Positions 56,698 to 64,000 of a stretch of DNA of 64,000 nt are shown piece by piece. Both the position numbers and the translations under genes were made by a program. Numbering within the stretch: position 1 is the stretch's first letter; the number at the start of each line of letters is the position of its first letter. The notes under the pieces are model-generated. The model did no database searches, was not told where the DNA came from, and saw only the letters and a list, made by a program, of their open reading frames with translations. The stretch is from Streptomyces sp. NBC_00249 (GTDB taxonomy: Bacteria > Actinomycetota > Actinomycetes > Streptomycetales > Streptomycetaceae), in the NCBI RefSeq assembly GCF_026342355.1, contig NZ_JAPEMV010000001.1, positions 682,001 to 746,000 on the forward strand, read 5' to 3'.

Positions 56698-57897
56698 TCA
56701 GCGCTCCAGGACCAGGGCGATGCCCTGGCCCACGCCGATGCACAGCGCCGCCATGCCGGTGCCGGAGCCCGCCGCCGCCAGCTGGTGGGCCACCGAGCCG
56801 GCCAGCCGGGCGCCCGAGGCGCCGAGGGGGTGGCCGATGGCGATGGCGCCGCCGCGCGGGTTGACCACCGCCGGGTCCAGCTCGGGCCAGGCTGCGAGAC
56901 AGCCCAACGCCTGGGCGGCGAAGGCCTCGTTGAGCTCGAAGGCCGCCAGGTCGGACAGGCTCCGGCCGGCCTTGGTCAGGGCCCGCTGCACGGCGTCGAC
57001 CGGGCCGAGGCCGAAGAGCTGCGGCTCGATGCCGGTGACGGCGGAGGCGCTGATGCGGGCCAGCGGCTCGCGGCCGGTCTCCGCGAGGCCCGCCTCGTCG
57101 GTGAGCAGCAGGGCGGCGGCCCCGTCGTTGAGCGGGGAGGCGTTGGCGGCCGTGACCGTGCCCGTGCCGTCGGTGCGGAAGGCGGGCTTGAGGCGGGCCA
57201 GGGACTCGGGGGTGGAGCCCTCCCGGATGCACTCGTCCCGTACCAGGTCCACACCGGCGTACGGGACGACCTCGTCGTCGTACAGGCCCGAGGCCCATGC
57301 GGCGGCGGCCTTGCGGTGGCTCTCCAGGGCGAAGGCGTCCTGGGCCTCGCGGGTGATGCCGTGCTTGTCGGCGACGAGCTCGGCTCCCTCGCCGAGCGAG
57401 CCGGTCCACTCGGCGGGCATGCGGGGGTTGGTCATCCGCCAGCCGAGGGTGGTGGACCACATCTGCTGGTGCGCGGCGGGGAAGGCACGCTCGGGCTTCT
57501 GCATCACCCAGGGGGCGCGGGTCATCGACTCGACGCCGCCGGCGATGGCGACGGAGGCGTCACCGAGGGCGATGGCGCGGGCCGCCTGGATGACCGCTTC
57601 GAGGCCGGATCCGCAGAGGCGGTTGACGGTCACACCGGGGACGCTGACGGGGAGTCCGGCCAGCAGCACCGCCATGCGGGCCACGTCGCGGTTGTCCTCG
57701 CCCGCGCCGTTGGCGTCACCGAAGACGACATCGTCGATCCGGGCCGGATCGAGGGCGGGCGTACGGTCCACCAGGGCGCGCACCACGTGGGCGGCGAGGT
57801 CGTCCGGCCGGACCCCCGCGAAGGCCCCGCCGAACTTGCCGATCGGGGTGCGGACGGCGTCGACGACGTACACGTCGCGGACGGTGCGGATGCTCAT
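56698..57897 (-). CDS. Acetyl-CoA C-acyltransferase (thiolase)
   Basis: The 399-residue degradative-type thiolase has nucleophilic Cys in VNRLCGSGLEAV, GGVESMTRAPWVM, ELNEAFAAQALGCL with the active-site His region, and GGAIAIGHPLGASGAR. The start DVYVVDAVRTPIGKFGGAFAGVRPDDLAAHV resembles beta-ketoadipyl-CoA thiolases (PcaF), though FadA-type activity is possible. No other pca genes are visible. The start is ATG 57897. Confidence 0.94.
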   Translation of the reverse strand: MSIRTVRDVYVVDAVRTPIGKFGGAFAGVRPDDLAAHVVRALVDRTPALDPARIDDVVFGDANGAGEDNRDVARMAVLLAGLPVSVPGVTVNRLCGSGLEAVIQAARAIALGDASVAIAGGVESMTRAPWVMQKPERAFPAAHQQMWSTTLGWRMTNPRMPAEWTGSLGEGAELVADKHGITREAQDAFALESHRKAAAAWASGLYDDEVVPYAGVDLVRDECIREGSTPESLARLKPAFRTDGTGTVTAANASPLNDGAAALLLTDEAGLAETGREPLARISASAVTGIEPQLFGLGPVDAVQRALTKAGRSLSDLAAFELNEAFAAQALGCLAAWPELDPAVVNPRGGAIAIGHPLGASGARLAGSVAHQLAAAGSGTGMAALCIGVGQGIALVLER

Positions 57898-58070
57898 GGC
57901 GGCTCTCCTGGGCGGATCCGTACGGGCGGCGCCGCGCCGGTGCCGGTGTGGGCACGGCGACACGCCGCCGGACGCGTCCGGTGGGGCGCGCGCCCGCAGT
58001 CTCCGCCTCGGCGTCACCCTCTGTCAACGGGGGCCTGGGCCCTGGCCGGGCGGGGGTCGGGGGTGGCCGG

Positions 58071-58208
58071 GGTCGGGGACGGGGTGGGGTGCCGTCCGGG
58101 ATAGGCATGATTTATGGCGCCCGATCCGAAGCTCCGTCGGTGTGGCGGTACCGCGCGCCAACAAATCACGTTTTACATCCCGGACGACACCCCACCCCGT
58201 CCCCGACC
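58071..58208. repeat. 138-bp near-palindrome with 32-bp arms
   Basis: The arms 58071-58102 and 58177-58208 are reverse complements over 32 bp with one mismatch. Inside them TGATTTATGGCGC pairs imperfectly with GCGCCAACAAATCA, leaving a short central loop. It could fold as one long hairpin acting as a terminator for the LacI gene, or be a MITE-like element. No terminal duplication was identified. Confidence 0.75.
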
Positions 58209-58240
58209 CCTCACGTCTCCGACCCGGTCCAGGTCCCTTT

Positions 58241-58482
58241 CCCGGCTACGCCGGCAAAATCCAGCCCCGCCGGCGTTTGAGGCGCGGGGGTCCGGGGGCT
58301 GGCCCCCGGCAACGTACCCGCACGCGAACGGCTACGCCGCCTCATCCAGCCCCTCCGGCGTTTGAGGAGCGGGGGTCCGGGGGCTGGTCCCCGGGAACGG
58401 AGCCGCGGACGAAGGGCTACGCCGCCCCATCCAGCCTCGCCGGCGTTTGAGGCGCGGGGTCTGGGGCGGAGCCACAGGGAAC
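58241..58482. repeat. Three direct repeats of about 85 bp
   Basis: Units start near 58241, 58328 and 58414. Each carries GGCTACGCCG, ATCCAGCC, CCGGCGTTTGAGG and a GC-rich tail; the first two end in a strong dyad such as CCGGGGGCTGGCCCCCGG. I recall this sequence as a dispersed intergenic repeat of Streptomyces. No gene is present. Confidence 0.8.
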
Positions 58483-58520
58483 GGTGGAAGGGCGGGTCGG
58501 GGACTGCCCCGCAGGGAGGC

Positions 58521-59552
58521 TCAGGTCGACTCCCGGGGGACGGCCGTCGCCGTCAGGAGGTCGTGGCGGTGGGTGACCTCCGAGGGTTCCCGCACGGCCC
58601 GGTCCACCAGCGCAGCCAGACGGTCCCCGCTCGGCATCTCGATCCGCACCGTGCTCAGCCGCGGCCGCAGCAGCCGGCCGATGAGGAGGTCGTCGGCGCC
58701 GATGACGGCCACGTCCTCCGGGATCCGCAGCCCGGCATCCTGGAGGGCCCGCATCAGCAGCATCGCGTACTCGTCGTTGTAGGCGAAGACCGCGTCCAGG
58801 CCCAGCGAGGGCCACCGCGCGGCCAGGGCAGTGGCCGACTCCTCCGTGTAGGCCATGGGCAGGGCCTCGACCTCGGCTCCTGCTGCGGAGCGGGCTCCCT
58901 CCAGGCGGGGGGCCGAGAACAGGTCCAGGCCCTCTTCCCGGGGTACGACGACGCCGATCCGGCGCCGGCCCCGGGCGACGAGGTGCGCGGCGGCCCGGGC
59001 GCCGACCTCCGTCTGGTCCATCACCAGCGCGTGCGCGCCCGGTACGCCGACCGGCCCCAGCGTTATCACCGCCCGCGCGCCGGCCCGCTTGAGGGTGGCG
59101 ACGTTGTGCGGGGACAGGGTGATCTCCCCCAGCGAGATCACCGCGACGGGCCGCAGCTCCGCCCAGGCGCGGGCGGCCTCGTCCCCGCTGAGGCCGAGGC
59201 TGCCGTACTGGACGACCGTGTAGTCGAGGCGGCGCAGGGCCCACTGGAGTTCGTTGAGGAAGTTGCTGTAGAGCGGGCCGACCGGGACGTGGGAGGTGGG
59301 CAGGAGCACGATCCGGGTGTGCCCGGCGCGCAGGCTGCGGGCGGCGGCGTGCGGGACGTAGCCCAGTTCCTCGGCGGCCTCGCGCACCTTGCGGCGCGTG
59401 GGTTCGCTGATGCGTACGGCCTCGGCGTTGTTCAGGACGTACGAGACCGTCGCGCGCGAGACGCCCGCCAGGCGGGCCACGTCGGCGCTGGTCGGGACGG
59501 GTGCGGACGCCGGAGGGGTGGGCGGGGTCGGCGATTTCGATGAGTGAGACAT
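58521..59552 (-). CDS. LacI-family transcriptional regulator
   Basis: The 343-residue regulator has HTH TSADVARLAGVSRATVSYVLNNAEAVRISEPTRRKVREAAEELGYVPHAAARSLR and a periplasmic-binding-protein-like sensor domain ending LIGRLLRPRLSTVRI. It is divergent from an MFS gene, with a palindrome between them, so it probably represses that transporter. The ligand is unknown; LacI members usually sense sugars. Confidence 0.94.
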   Translation of the reverse strand: MSHSSKSPTPPTPPASAPVPTSADVARLAGVSRATVSYVLNNAEAVRISEPTRRKVREAAEELGYVPHAAARSLRAGHTRIVLLPTSHVPVGPLYSNFLNELQWALRRLDYTVVQYGSLGLSGDEAARAWAELRPVAVISLGEITLSPHNVATLKRAGARAVITLGPVGVPGAHALVMDQTEVGARAAAHLVARGRRRIGVVVPREEGLDLFSAPRLEGARSAAGAEVEALPMAYTEESATALAARWPSLGLDAVFAYNDEYAMLLMRALQDAGLRIPEDVAVIGADDLLIGRLLRPRLSTVRIEMPSGDRLAALVDRAVREPSEVTHRHDLLTATAVPREST

Positions 59553-59637
59553 TGCCGTGGCATCTTTCCAGACCGGGTGCGACCGGGGGCTAGCGGATGG
59601 CCGGAAACGAATGCTACACAGTGGTTACACGATTCAT

Positions 59638-59649
59638 TGACACGTGTCA
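59638..59649. promoter_or_regulatory. Perfect 12-bp palindrome, candidate LacI operator
   Basis: TGACACGTGTCA lies in the 174-bp gap between the divergent LacI and MFS genes. The nearby TACACAGTGGTTACAC may be part of a promoter or a second half-site. Confidence 0.5.
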
Positions 59650-59726
59650 CCCCCCTCGCCGCCAGGTGGCTCCCGCGTGTCCCGCGTGCCCGCCACCCAC
59701 CCGAAATCGCTGCCCAGGAGGGCACC

Positions 59727-60980
59727 GTGGCCCTTTCCTCCCCCGGCACCGGCAAAGCCGCCGCCGCCCCCGGCACGACCACCTCCCCCGCTCCCGCCCG
59801 TGGTCTGCTCCCCCTGCTGCTCGTCGGCAACAGCGCCATGTACGCCCTCTACGTCGGGGTCGCCGGAATCCTGCTCGCGCTCCAGGTCGAGCAGGTGGAC
59901 CCGGCGCACAAGGTCGCCAACTTCGGCCTGATCGCGGGGGTCTCCGCGATCTTCGCGACGGTCTTCAACCCGGTCGCCGGCGCCCTGTCCGACCGCAGCG
60001 GACGGCGCAATCCGTGGATCCTCGGCGGCGGGCTCGCCGCGGTGCCGGCGATGCTCCTGCTCGGCCTCGCCGACACGATCCTGCTGATCACCATCGCCTG
60101 GTGTCTGGGCCAGGCCGTCATGAACGTCTACCAGGCCGCCCTGACCTCCGTGGTCCCCGACCGGGTGCCGGTGACCGCCCGCGGCAGGGCCTCGGCCGCC
60201 GTCGGCCTCGGCCTGCCGTTCGGCTCGATCCTCGGCGCGCTGACCGGCGCCGCCTTCTCGGAGGACTTCCGCACCGGCTACCTCGTCTTCGGCGCGATCA
60301 CGGCCGGCGCCGCGGTGCTGTTCACCGCCTGCACCCGCGAGCCGCGCCTGCCGGCCCGCCAGCCGCTGCCCTTCAAGGTCCAACTGGCGGCCTTCGGCGG
60401 CGCCTTGAGGGACCACGACTTCCGCTGGGCCTTCATCGGGCGGGCCCTGCTCGTCCTCGGGTACTTCGCGGTGAGCGGCTACCAGCTGTACATCCTCCAG
60501 GACCACACCGAGCTGCCGGACGGGATGAAGCCGGAGTCGGCGGTCGCGGTGCTGATGCCGCTGACGAGCGTGGCGATGGTCGTCTCCACCGTCCTGGGCG
60601 GCTACCTCTCCGACCGGTTCGACCGGCGCAAGCTGTTCGTCGGCGCCTCCGCGCTACTGTCGGCGATCGCGCTCGTCATCCCCGCCGTCTCGGCGAGCTG
60701 GACGGCGATGCTGGCCTTCTCCGTGGTCAACGGGCTCGCCTTCGGCTGCTACATGGCCGTCGACACCGCGCTCGTCACGATGGTCCTGCCCGCCGCCGAG
60801 GACGCCGCCCGCGACATGGGCGTACTGAACATCGCGAACGCCGGACCGCAGATCGTGGCGCCCTTCATCGCCTCGGTCGTGGTGTCCGTGAGCGGCGGCT
60901 ACACCGCACTGTTCGTGGTCGCCGCCGCGCTGGCCGTGGCGGGCGCGCTGGCGGTGCGCCCGATCCGTGGGGTCCGCTGA
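59727..60980 (+). CDS. MFS transporter
   Basis: The 417-residue protein has about twelve hydrophobic segments. The cytoplasmic loop motif between TM2 and TM3 is GALSDRSGRRNPWILGG, with the equivalent GGYLSDRFDRRKLFVG in the second half. The RRNPWILGG form resembles sugar transporters of the sucrose/GPH-like group. AGGAGG 6 nt before GTG 59727 sets the start. It forms an operon with the hydrolase at 61027, and LacI control is likely. Confidence 0.93.
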   Translation: MALSSPGTGKAAAAPGTTTSPAPARGLLPLLLVGNSAMYALYVGVAGILLALQVEQVDPAHKVANFGLIAGVSAIFATVFNPVAGALSDRSGRRNPWILGGGLAAVPAMLLLGLADTILLITIAWCLGQAVMNVYQAALTSVVPDRVPVTARGRASAAVGLGLPFGSILGALTGAAFSEDFRTGYLVFGAITAGAAVLFTACTREPRLPARQPLPFKVQLAAFGGALRDHDFRWAFIGRALLVLGYFAVSGYQLYILQDHTELPDGMKPESAVAVLMPLTSVAMVVSTVLGGYLSDRFDRRKLFVGASALLSAIALVIPAVSASWTAMLAFSVVNGLAFGCYMAVDTALVTMVLPAAEDAARDMGVLNIANAGPQIVAPFIASVVVSVSGGYTALFVVAAALAVAGALAVRPIRGVR

Positions 60981-61026
60981 CCCTGCTGCGTCTACCGTTT
61001 TGACCTCTTAACAGAAAGGCATCACC

Positions 61027-61722
61027 GTGCAGTTGAACACGCAGACCTGGGGCGAGGGCGACCGCCTCGCCCTCCTGGTCCACGGCATCATGGCCGACCA
61101 CCGCACCTGGCGCCGGGTCGGACCGGCCCTGGCCGACCGCGGCTACCGGGTGCTCGCCGTGGACCTGCGCGGCCACGGCGCCAGCGGGCGCGGCGAGTAC
61201 AGCCCGGCGCTGTACGCCGACGACCTGGTCGAGACGCTGCCGGCCGGTGCCGAGCTGGCCGTCGGGCACTCGCTCGGCGGGTTGACCCTGTCGCTCGCGG
61301 TGGACCGGCTGAAGCCCGCGCGGGCCGTCTTCTCCGACCCGGCCTGGCACCTGGCCAGTTCCGTGGAGGGCTTCGGGCCCGAGATGTTCGCCCAGTTCAA
61401 GAGCGCGGGCAAGGAGCAGGTGCGGGCGATGAACCCGCGCTGGGAGGAGGTGGACGTGGACATCGAGCTGGCGACGCTGGCCCTCTGGGACGAGGCCACC
61501 GCACTGGGCCTCGCCCCGCTCTTCGGCCAGGACCTGCTGCCCGCCGCGCCCGTGGTGCCGTCGCTGGTGCAGCTCGCCGACCCCAGCCTCCTGATCTCCC
61601 CGGAGCGGGCGGCGCTGCTGCGGGAGCGCGGCTTCGAGGTGCGTTCGGTCGCCGGGGCCGGACACACCATCCACCGGGACGACTTCGACGGGTTCATGGC
61701 CTCCCTGGAGGGCTGGATCTGA
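61027..61722 (+). CDS. Alpha/beta hydrolase
   Basis: The 231-residue hydrolase has the oxyanion motif LLVHGIMAD, VDLRGHGAS, the nucleophile elbow GHSLGG (Ser near residue 80) and a late His in AGHTIHRDD. It is a compact esterase or lactonase type. It lies 46 nt after the MFS gene, so the transporter may import the ester or lactone it cleaves. The start is GTG 61027. Confidence 0.9.
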   Translation: MQLNTQTWGEGDRLALLVHGIMADHRTWRRVGPALADRGYRVLAVDLRGHGASGRGEYSPALYADDLVETLPAGAELAVGHSLGGLTLSLAVDRLKPARAVFSDPAWHLASSVEGFGPEMFAQFKSAGKEQVRAMNPRWEEVDVDIELATLALWDEATALGLAPLFGQDLLPAAPVVPSLVQLADPSLLISPERAALLRERGFEVRSVAGAGHTIHRDDFDGFMASLEGWI

Positions 61723-61767
61723 CCCGGAGCAGCGGGACGGCGCCGGATCTAGTCACCCGCGACCCTT

Positions 61768-61803
61768 CCCCCTTACCGTCGGAGCTACCGATGGGTAAGG
61801 GGG
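61768..61803 (+). promoter_or_regulatory. Hairpin that masks the amidase ribosome binding site
   Basis: CCCCCTTACC (61768-61777) pairs with GGTAAGGGGG (61794-61803), with an inner TCGG/CCGA. The right arm contains most of the GGGGGAGG Shine-Dalgarno region for GTG 61811, so folding would block initiation. It could instead be a DNA operator. Confidence 0.6.
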
Positions 61804-61810
61804 AGGTCCG

Positions 61811-63283
61811 GTGTCCGGTTCTTCGAATGCGCTGGGTTCGTCGGGGGCGTTGGCGCCGTCCGCCGCGCGGGAGTTGTCCGGGTTGCGGGAGATGGCCGCC
61901 GCCCTCGCCGAAGGACGGGTCGGGGCGCGAGAGTTGACGGAACGTTCCCTGGAGCGGATCGCGGCCTCGCAGCCCTCGCTCAACGCCTTCCGGATCGTCC
62001 GCGCCGAGGCCGCGCTGGCCGAGGCGGACGCGGCGGACCGGCGGCTCGCTTCCGGTGAGCGGCTGCCGCTGCTGGGCGTACCGCTCGCCGTCAAGGACGA
62101 CATGGACGTGGCCGGGGAGCCGACCGCCTTCGGCTGCGCGGGCGCCTTCCCGCCGAAGGCCGCCGACGGCGAGGCCGTACGCCGGCTGCGTGCGGCGGGC
62201 GCGGTGATCGTGGGCAAGACCCAGACCCCGGAACTGGGCCAGTGGCCCGTCACCGAGGGGCATGCCTTCGGCGAGACCCGCAACCCCTGGAACCCGGCCC
62301 ACACGCCCGGCGGTTCCTCCGGCGGCTCGGCGGCCGCCGTCGCCGCGGGACTGGTGCCGGCGGCGCTCGGCTCGGACGGGGCGGGCTCGGTGCGGATCCC
62401 CGCGGCCTGGACCCATCTGGTCGGGGTCAAGCCCCAGCGCGGCCGCATCTCCACCTGGCCGGAGCCCGAGGCCTTCCACGGCCTGACGGTCAACGGCGTC
62501 CTGGCCCGTACGGTCGCCGACGCGGCCCTCCTGCTGGACGCGGCGAGCGGCCCGGACCCGGGTGACGTGCACCGTCCGGCCCGGATCTCGGCGGTCGAGG
62601 CCGTACGGCGCGACCCGGGCCGGCTGCGGATCGCGCTCTCGTACCGGACGGCCTTCACCGGCACCCCCAAGTCGCTTGACCCCGTGGTCCGTTCGGCGGT
62701 GGAGGAGCTGGCCGGGCGGCTGGAGGGGCTGGGCCACGAGGTGGTCCCGGAGGACCCGCGCTACGGGGCCATCGGCCTGACCTTCGCACCCCGTGCGACC
62801 GCGGGCGTACGGGAGTTGGCCGGGCGGGTCCCGGACCCGTCGCTGCTCGACCCCCGGACGCACGAGACGGTGCGCGCGGGCCGGCTGCTGGGCGGGGCGG
62901 CGCTGCGGGTCTCCCGCCGGGCCGAGGCGGCGTTGCGGCGCCGGGTCGGGGAGATCTTCGACCGCTTCGACGTGGTGCTGACGCCGACGACGGCCACCCC
63001 GCCGCTGCGGATCGGTGCCCTGTCGGGCCTGGGGGCGATGGCCACGGACCGGGCGATGATAGCGGCCTGCCCGTACGCCTGGACGTGGAACGTCCTCGGC
63101 TGGCCGGGCGTCAACGTCCCCGCGGGCTTCACTCCCGAGGGTCTGCCGCTGGGCGCCCAACTGCTGGGCCCCGCCCACTCGGAACCCCGGCTGCTGTCCC
63201 TGGCCGCACAGCTGGAGTCGGCGCAGGACTGGGCGGCGCACTGGCCGCCGGGGGCGCCGGGCGCCGGCGGCGGCTCGGTGTGA
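61811..63283 (+). CDS. Amidase-signature enzyme
   Basis: The 490-residue protein has the catalytic Lys in GVPLAVKDDMDV, the cis-Ser region TPGGSSGGSAAAVAAG and the nucleophile loop GSDGAGSVRIPAAW, completing the Ser-cisSer-Lys triad. The usual GTDTGGS reads GSDGAGS. No GatB neighbour exists, so it is a stand-alone amidase with unknown substrate. Translation may depend on the preceding hairpin. Confidence 0.94.
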   Translation: MSGSSNALGSSGALAPSAARELSGLREMAAALAEGRVGARELTERSLERIAASQPSLNAFRIVRAEAALAEADAADRRLASGERLPLLGVPLAVKDDMDVAGEPTAFGCAGAFPPKAADGEAVRRLRAAGAVIVGKTQTPELGQWPVTEGHAFGETRNPWNPAHTPGGSSGGSAAAVAAGLVPAALGSDGAGSVRIPAAWTHLVGVKPQRGRISTWPEPEAFHGLTVNGVLARTVADAALLLDAASGPDPGDVHRPARISAVEAVRRDPGRLRIALSYRTAFTGTPKSLDPVVRSAVEELAGRLEGLGHEVVPEDPRYGAIGLTFAPRATAGVRELAGRVPDPSLLDPRTHETVRAGRLLGGAALRVSRRAEAALRRRVGEIFDRFDVVLTPTTATPPLRIGALSGLGAMATDRAMIAACPYAWTWNVLGWPGVNVPAGFTPEGLPLGAQLLGPAHSEPRLLSLAAQLESAQDWAAHWPPGAPGAGGGSV

Positions 63284-63350
63284 GGTGCGCGGCCCTCCTT
63301 CCTCCGGCCGGCCGGGGCCGGTGATCCGGCGCGGGGTGCCCGTCAGCCAC

Positions 63351-63356
63351 TACCCT
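63351..63356 (+). promoter_or_regulatory. -10 box TACCCT, probable leaderless transcript
   Basis: TACCCT lies 7 nt before ATG 63364, and no Shine-Dalgarno sequence is visible. Confidence 0.45.
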
Positions 63357-63363
63357 CGCCCGA

Positions 63364-63828
63364 ATGACGGCACTTTCGCATCACGGCAACAGTCACGTCG
63401 AGCAGCCCGGCCGGGACGGTGGTACCGCCACCACCGAGGCCGATCCGCACGCCATCGGGCCGGTGCGCACCGAGTACGCGCCCGACAAGGACGGGGATCC
63501 CGACCCCGGCGAGATCGTCTGGACCTGGGTCCCCTTTGAAGAGAACGACGGCCGGGGCAAGGACCGGCCGGTGCTGGTGGTCGCGCGGGAGGCGGGCGGG
63601 AGCATGCTGCTCGCCGTCCAGTTGTCCAGCAAGCGGCACGACGCCGACCGGGAGTGGGTGGCGATCGGGTCCGGCCCGTGGGACGCGGCGGGCCGGGAGT
63701 CCTGGGTGGACCTGGACCGGGTGCTGCGGGTCCACGAGTCGGGCATGCGGCGCGAGGCGTGCGCGCTCGACCGCGGCCGCTTCCAGCTGGTCGTCGACCG
63801 CCTCCGGGAGCGCTACGGCTGGCAGTAG
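63364..63828 (+). CDS. PemK/MazF-fold protein without an antitoxin partner
   Basis: The 154-residue protein has a disordered 45-residue head, then DPGEIVWTWVPFEENDGRGKDRPVLVVARE, the PemK/MazF beta-barrel start. WVDLDRVLRVHESGMRREACALDRGRFQLVVDRL follows. No small antitoxin gene adjoins it on either side in the window, so it may be a housekeeping PemK-like protein rather than a toxin. Confidence 0.87.
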   Translation: MTALSHHGNSHVEQPGRDGGTATTEADPHAIGPVRTEYAPDKDGDPDPGEIVWTWVPFEENDGRGKDRPVLVVAREAGGSMLLAVQLSSKRHDADREWVAIGSGPWDAAGRESWVDLDRVLRVHESGMRREACALDRGRFQLVVDRLRERYGWQ

Positions 63829-63842
63829 CCCGCCCGGGCTAG

Positions 63843-63900
63843 GGCCTGTCGTCAAACTCGCGTCGTCGCCCGGAGGGCGGCGGGAGTCTGACGACAGGCC
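63843..63900. repeat. Long hairpin after the PemK-like gene
   Basis: GGCCTGTCGTCA (63843-63854) and TGACGACAGGCC (63889-63900) are perfect 12-bp arms. The inner sequence continues to pair imperfectly (ACTCGCGTCGTCGCCC with GGGCGGCGGGAGT). It begins 15 bp after the stop and could terminate transcription from both sides. I recall the arm sequence as common between Streptomyces genes. Confidence 0.8.
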
Positions 63901-64000
63901 TTAGGGCCCGGCGCGCCGCTGGAGCGGGCGTGGCGGGCGACGAGGGTCATCCTGGTCACGCGTTCCTCGCGGGGCGGGCGGCCGGACTCGAGCATGGTGC
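63852..64000 (-). CDS. Possible 3' end of a gene entering from the right edge
   Basis: A minus-strand frame is open from the window edge, reading MLESGRPPREERVTRMTLVARHARSSGAPGP and running into the hairpin, where it stops. An internal ATG exists. The tail inside the repeat is not conserved-looking. The frame may be real or chance; too little is visible. Confidence 0.25.
   Translation of the reverse strand, partial: TMLESGRPPREERVTRMTLVARHARSSGAPGPKACRQTPAALRATTRV

Noticed and set aside
63364..63828. Complete toxin-antitoxin module
   Set aside because: Only the PemK/MazF-like protein is visible; no antitoxin-like frame adjoins it.

Overview
The window is GC-rich actinomycete chromosome and most probably Streptomyces. 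Coding frames end almost always in G or C. A complete NRPS biosynthetic locus sits beside a SARP/AfsR-type regulator, an MmyB-like XRE regulator, DUF6230/DUF6114 membrane-protein genes, an LAxTG (class E) sortase substrate and a DmdR1/IdeR-type iron box. No rRNA, tRNA, complete insertion sequence or CRISPR array was seen.

Positions 1-21.5 kb are the right-hand part of a nonribosomal peptide cluster, all on the + strand and with tight spacing or overlaps. It holds a partial NRPS (C-term of C, A, T, E), a 3,576-residue NRPS (C-A-T-C-A[N-methyltransferase]-T-C-A-T), an AsnO/VioC-type Fe(II)/2-oxoglutarate hydroxylase, an MbtH-like protein, a stand-alone alpha/beta hydrolase, a phenylalanine-ammonia-lyase-type MIO enzyme, an acyl-CoA ligase, an NTF2-like protein and a phosphotransferase. 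Specificity pockets read by eye give: module 1 unassigned, then epimerised; module 2 Asn; module 3 Gly, which the embedded methyltransferase would make sarcosine; module 4 an acidic pocket suggesting a cationic residue. The Asn pocket and the AsnO-like enzyme fit together as a hydroxy-Asn route. The last module has no thioesterase, so release probably needs the separate hydrolase. I do not recognise the product. The NRPS DNA is a mosaic: segments of extreme C-richness and Thr/His bias cover the E-C junction and exactly the substrate-binding core of the Asn A domain.

Positions 21.5-31.2 kb hold a serine beta-lactamase-fold hydrolase with a divergent MerR regulator, a DUF1062 protein, an SDR/MmyB divergent pair, the SARP/AfsR-like regulator, and a short run of CMD-family, double GNAT and VOC genes.

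Positions 31.2-37.9 kb look like a rearranged remnant of antibiotic-sugar and resistance genes. There are two tandem glycosyltransferases (the second fused to a methyltransferase), a hydrolase, an intact TlrB/RlmA(II)-like 23S rRNA methyltransferase, and fragments of an aldo/keto reductase, another glycosyltransferase, a DegT-family sugar aminotransferase and a Cys-rich protein. A visible recombination scar lies near 37.5 kb.

Positions 38-64 kb are mostly ordinary Streptomyces core or near-core genes: VOC, a TetR-controlled NTF2/NmrA operon with two operator palindromes, YceI, a truncated xanthine-dehydrogenase-type gene, pirin, TPR, an RlmG-like methyltransferase, MerR, the DUF6230/DUF6114/secreted-protein trio, DUF2087 and a metallophosphoesterase. 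Next come an iron-box-controlled pair of secreted/cell-wall proteins, a flavoprotein disulfide reductase, thioredoxin, aldehyde dehydrogenase, thiolase, a LacI/MFS/hydrolase unit, an amidase and a PemK-like protein. Several genes have a TANNNT -10 box 7-9 nt before the start codon, suggesting leaderless transcripts. Intergenic DNA between 58.0 and 58.5 kb holds a 138-bp near-palindrome and three direct repeats of about 85 bp.
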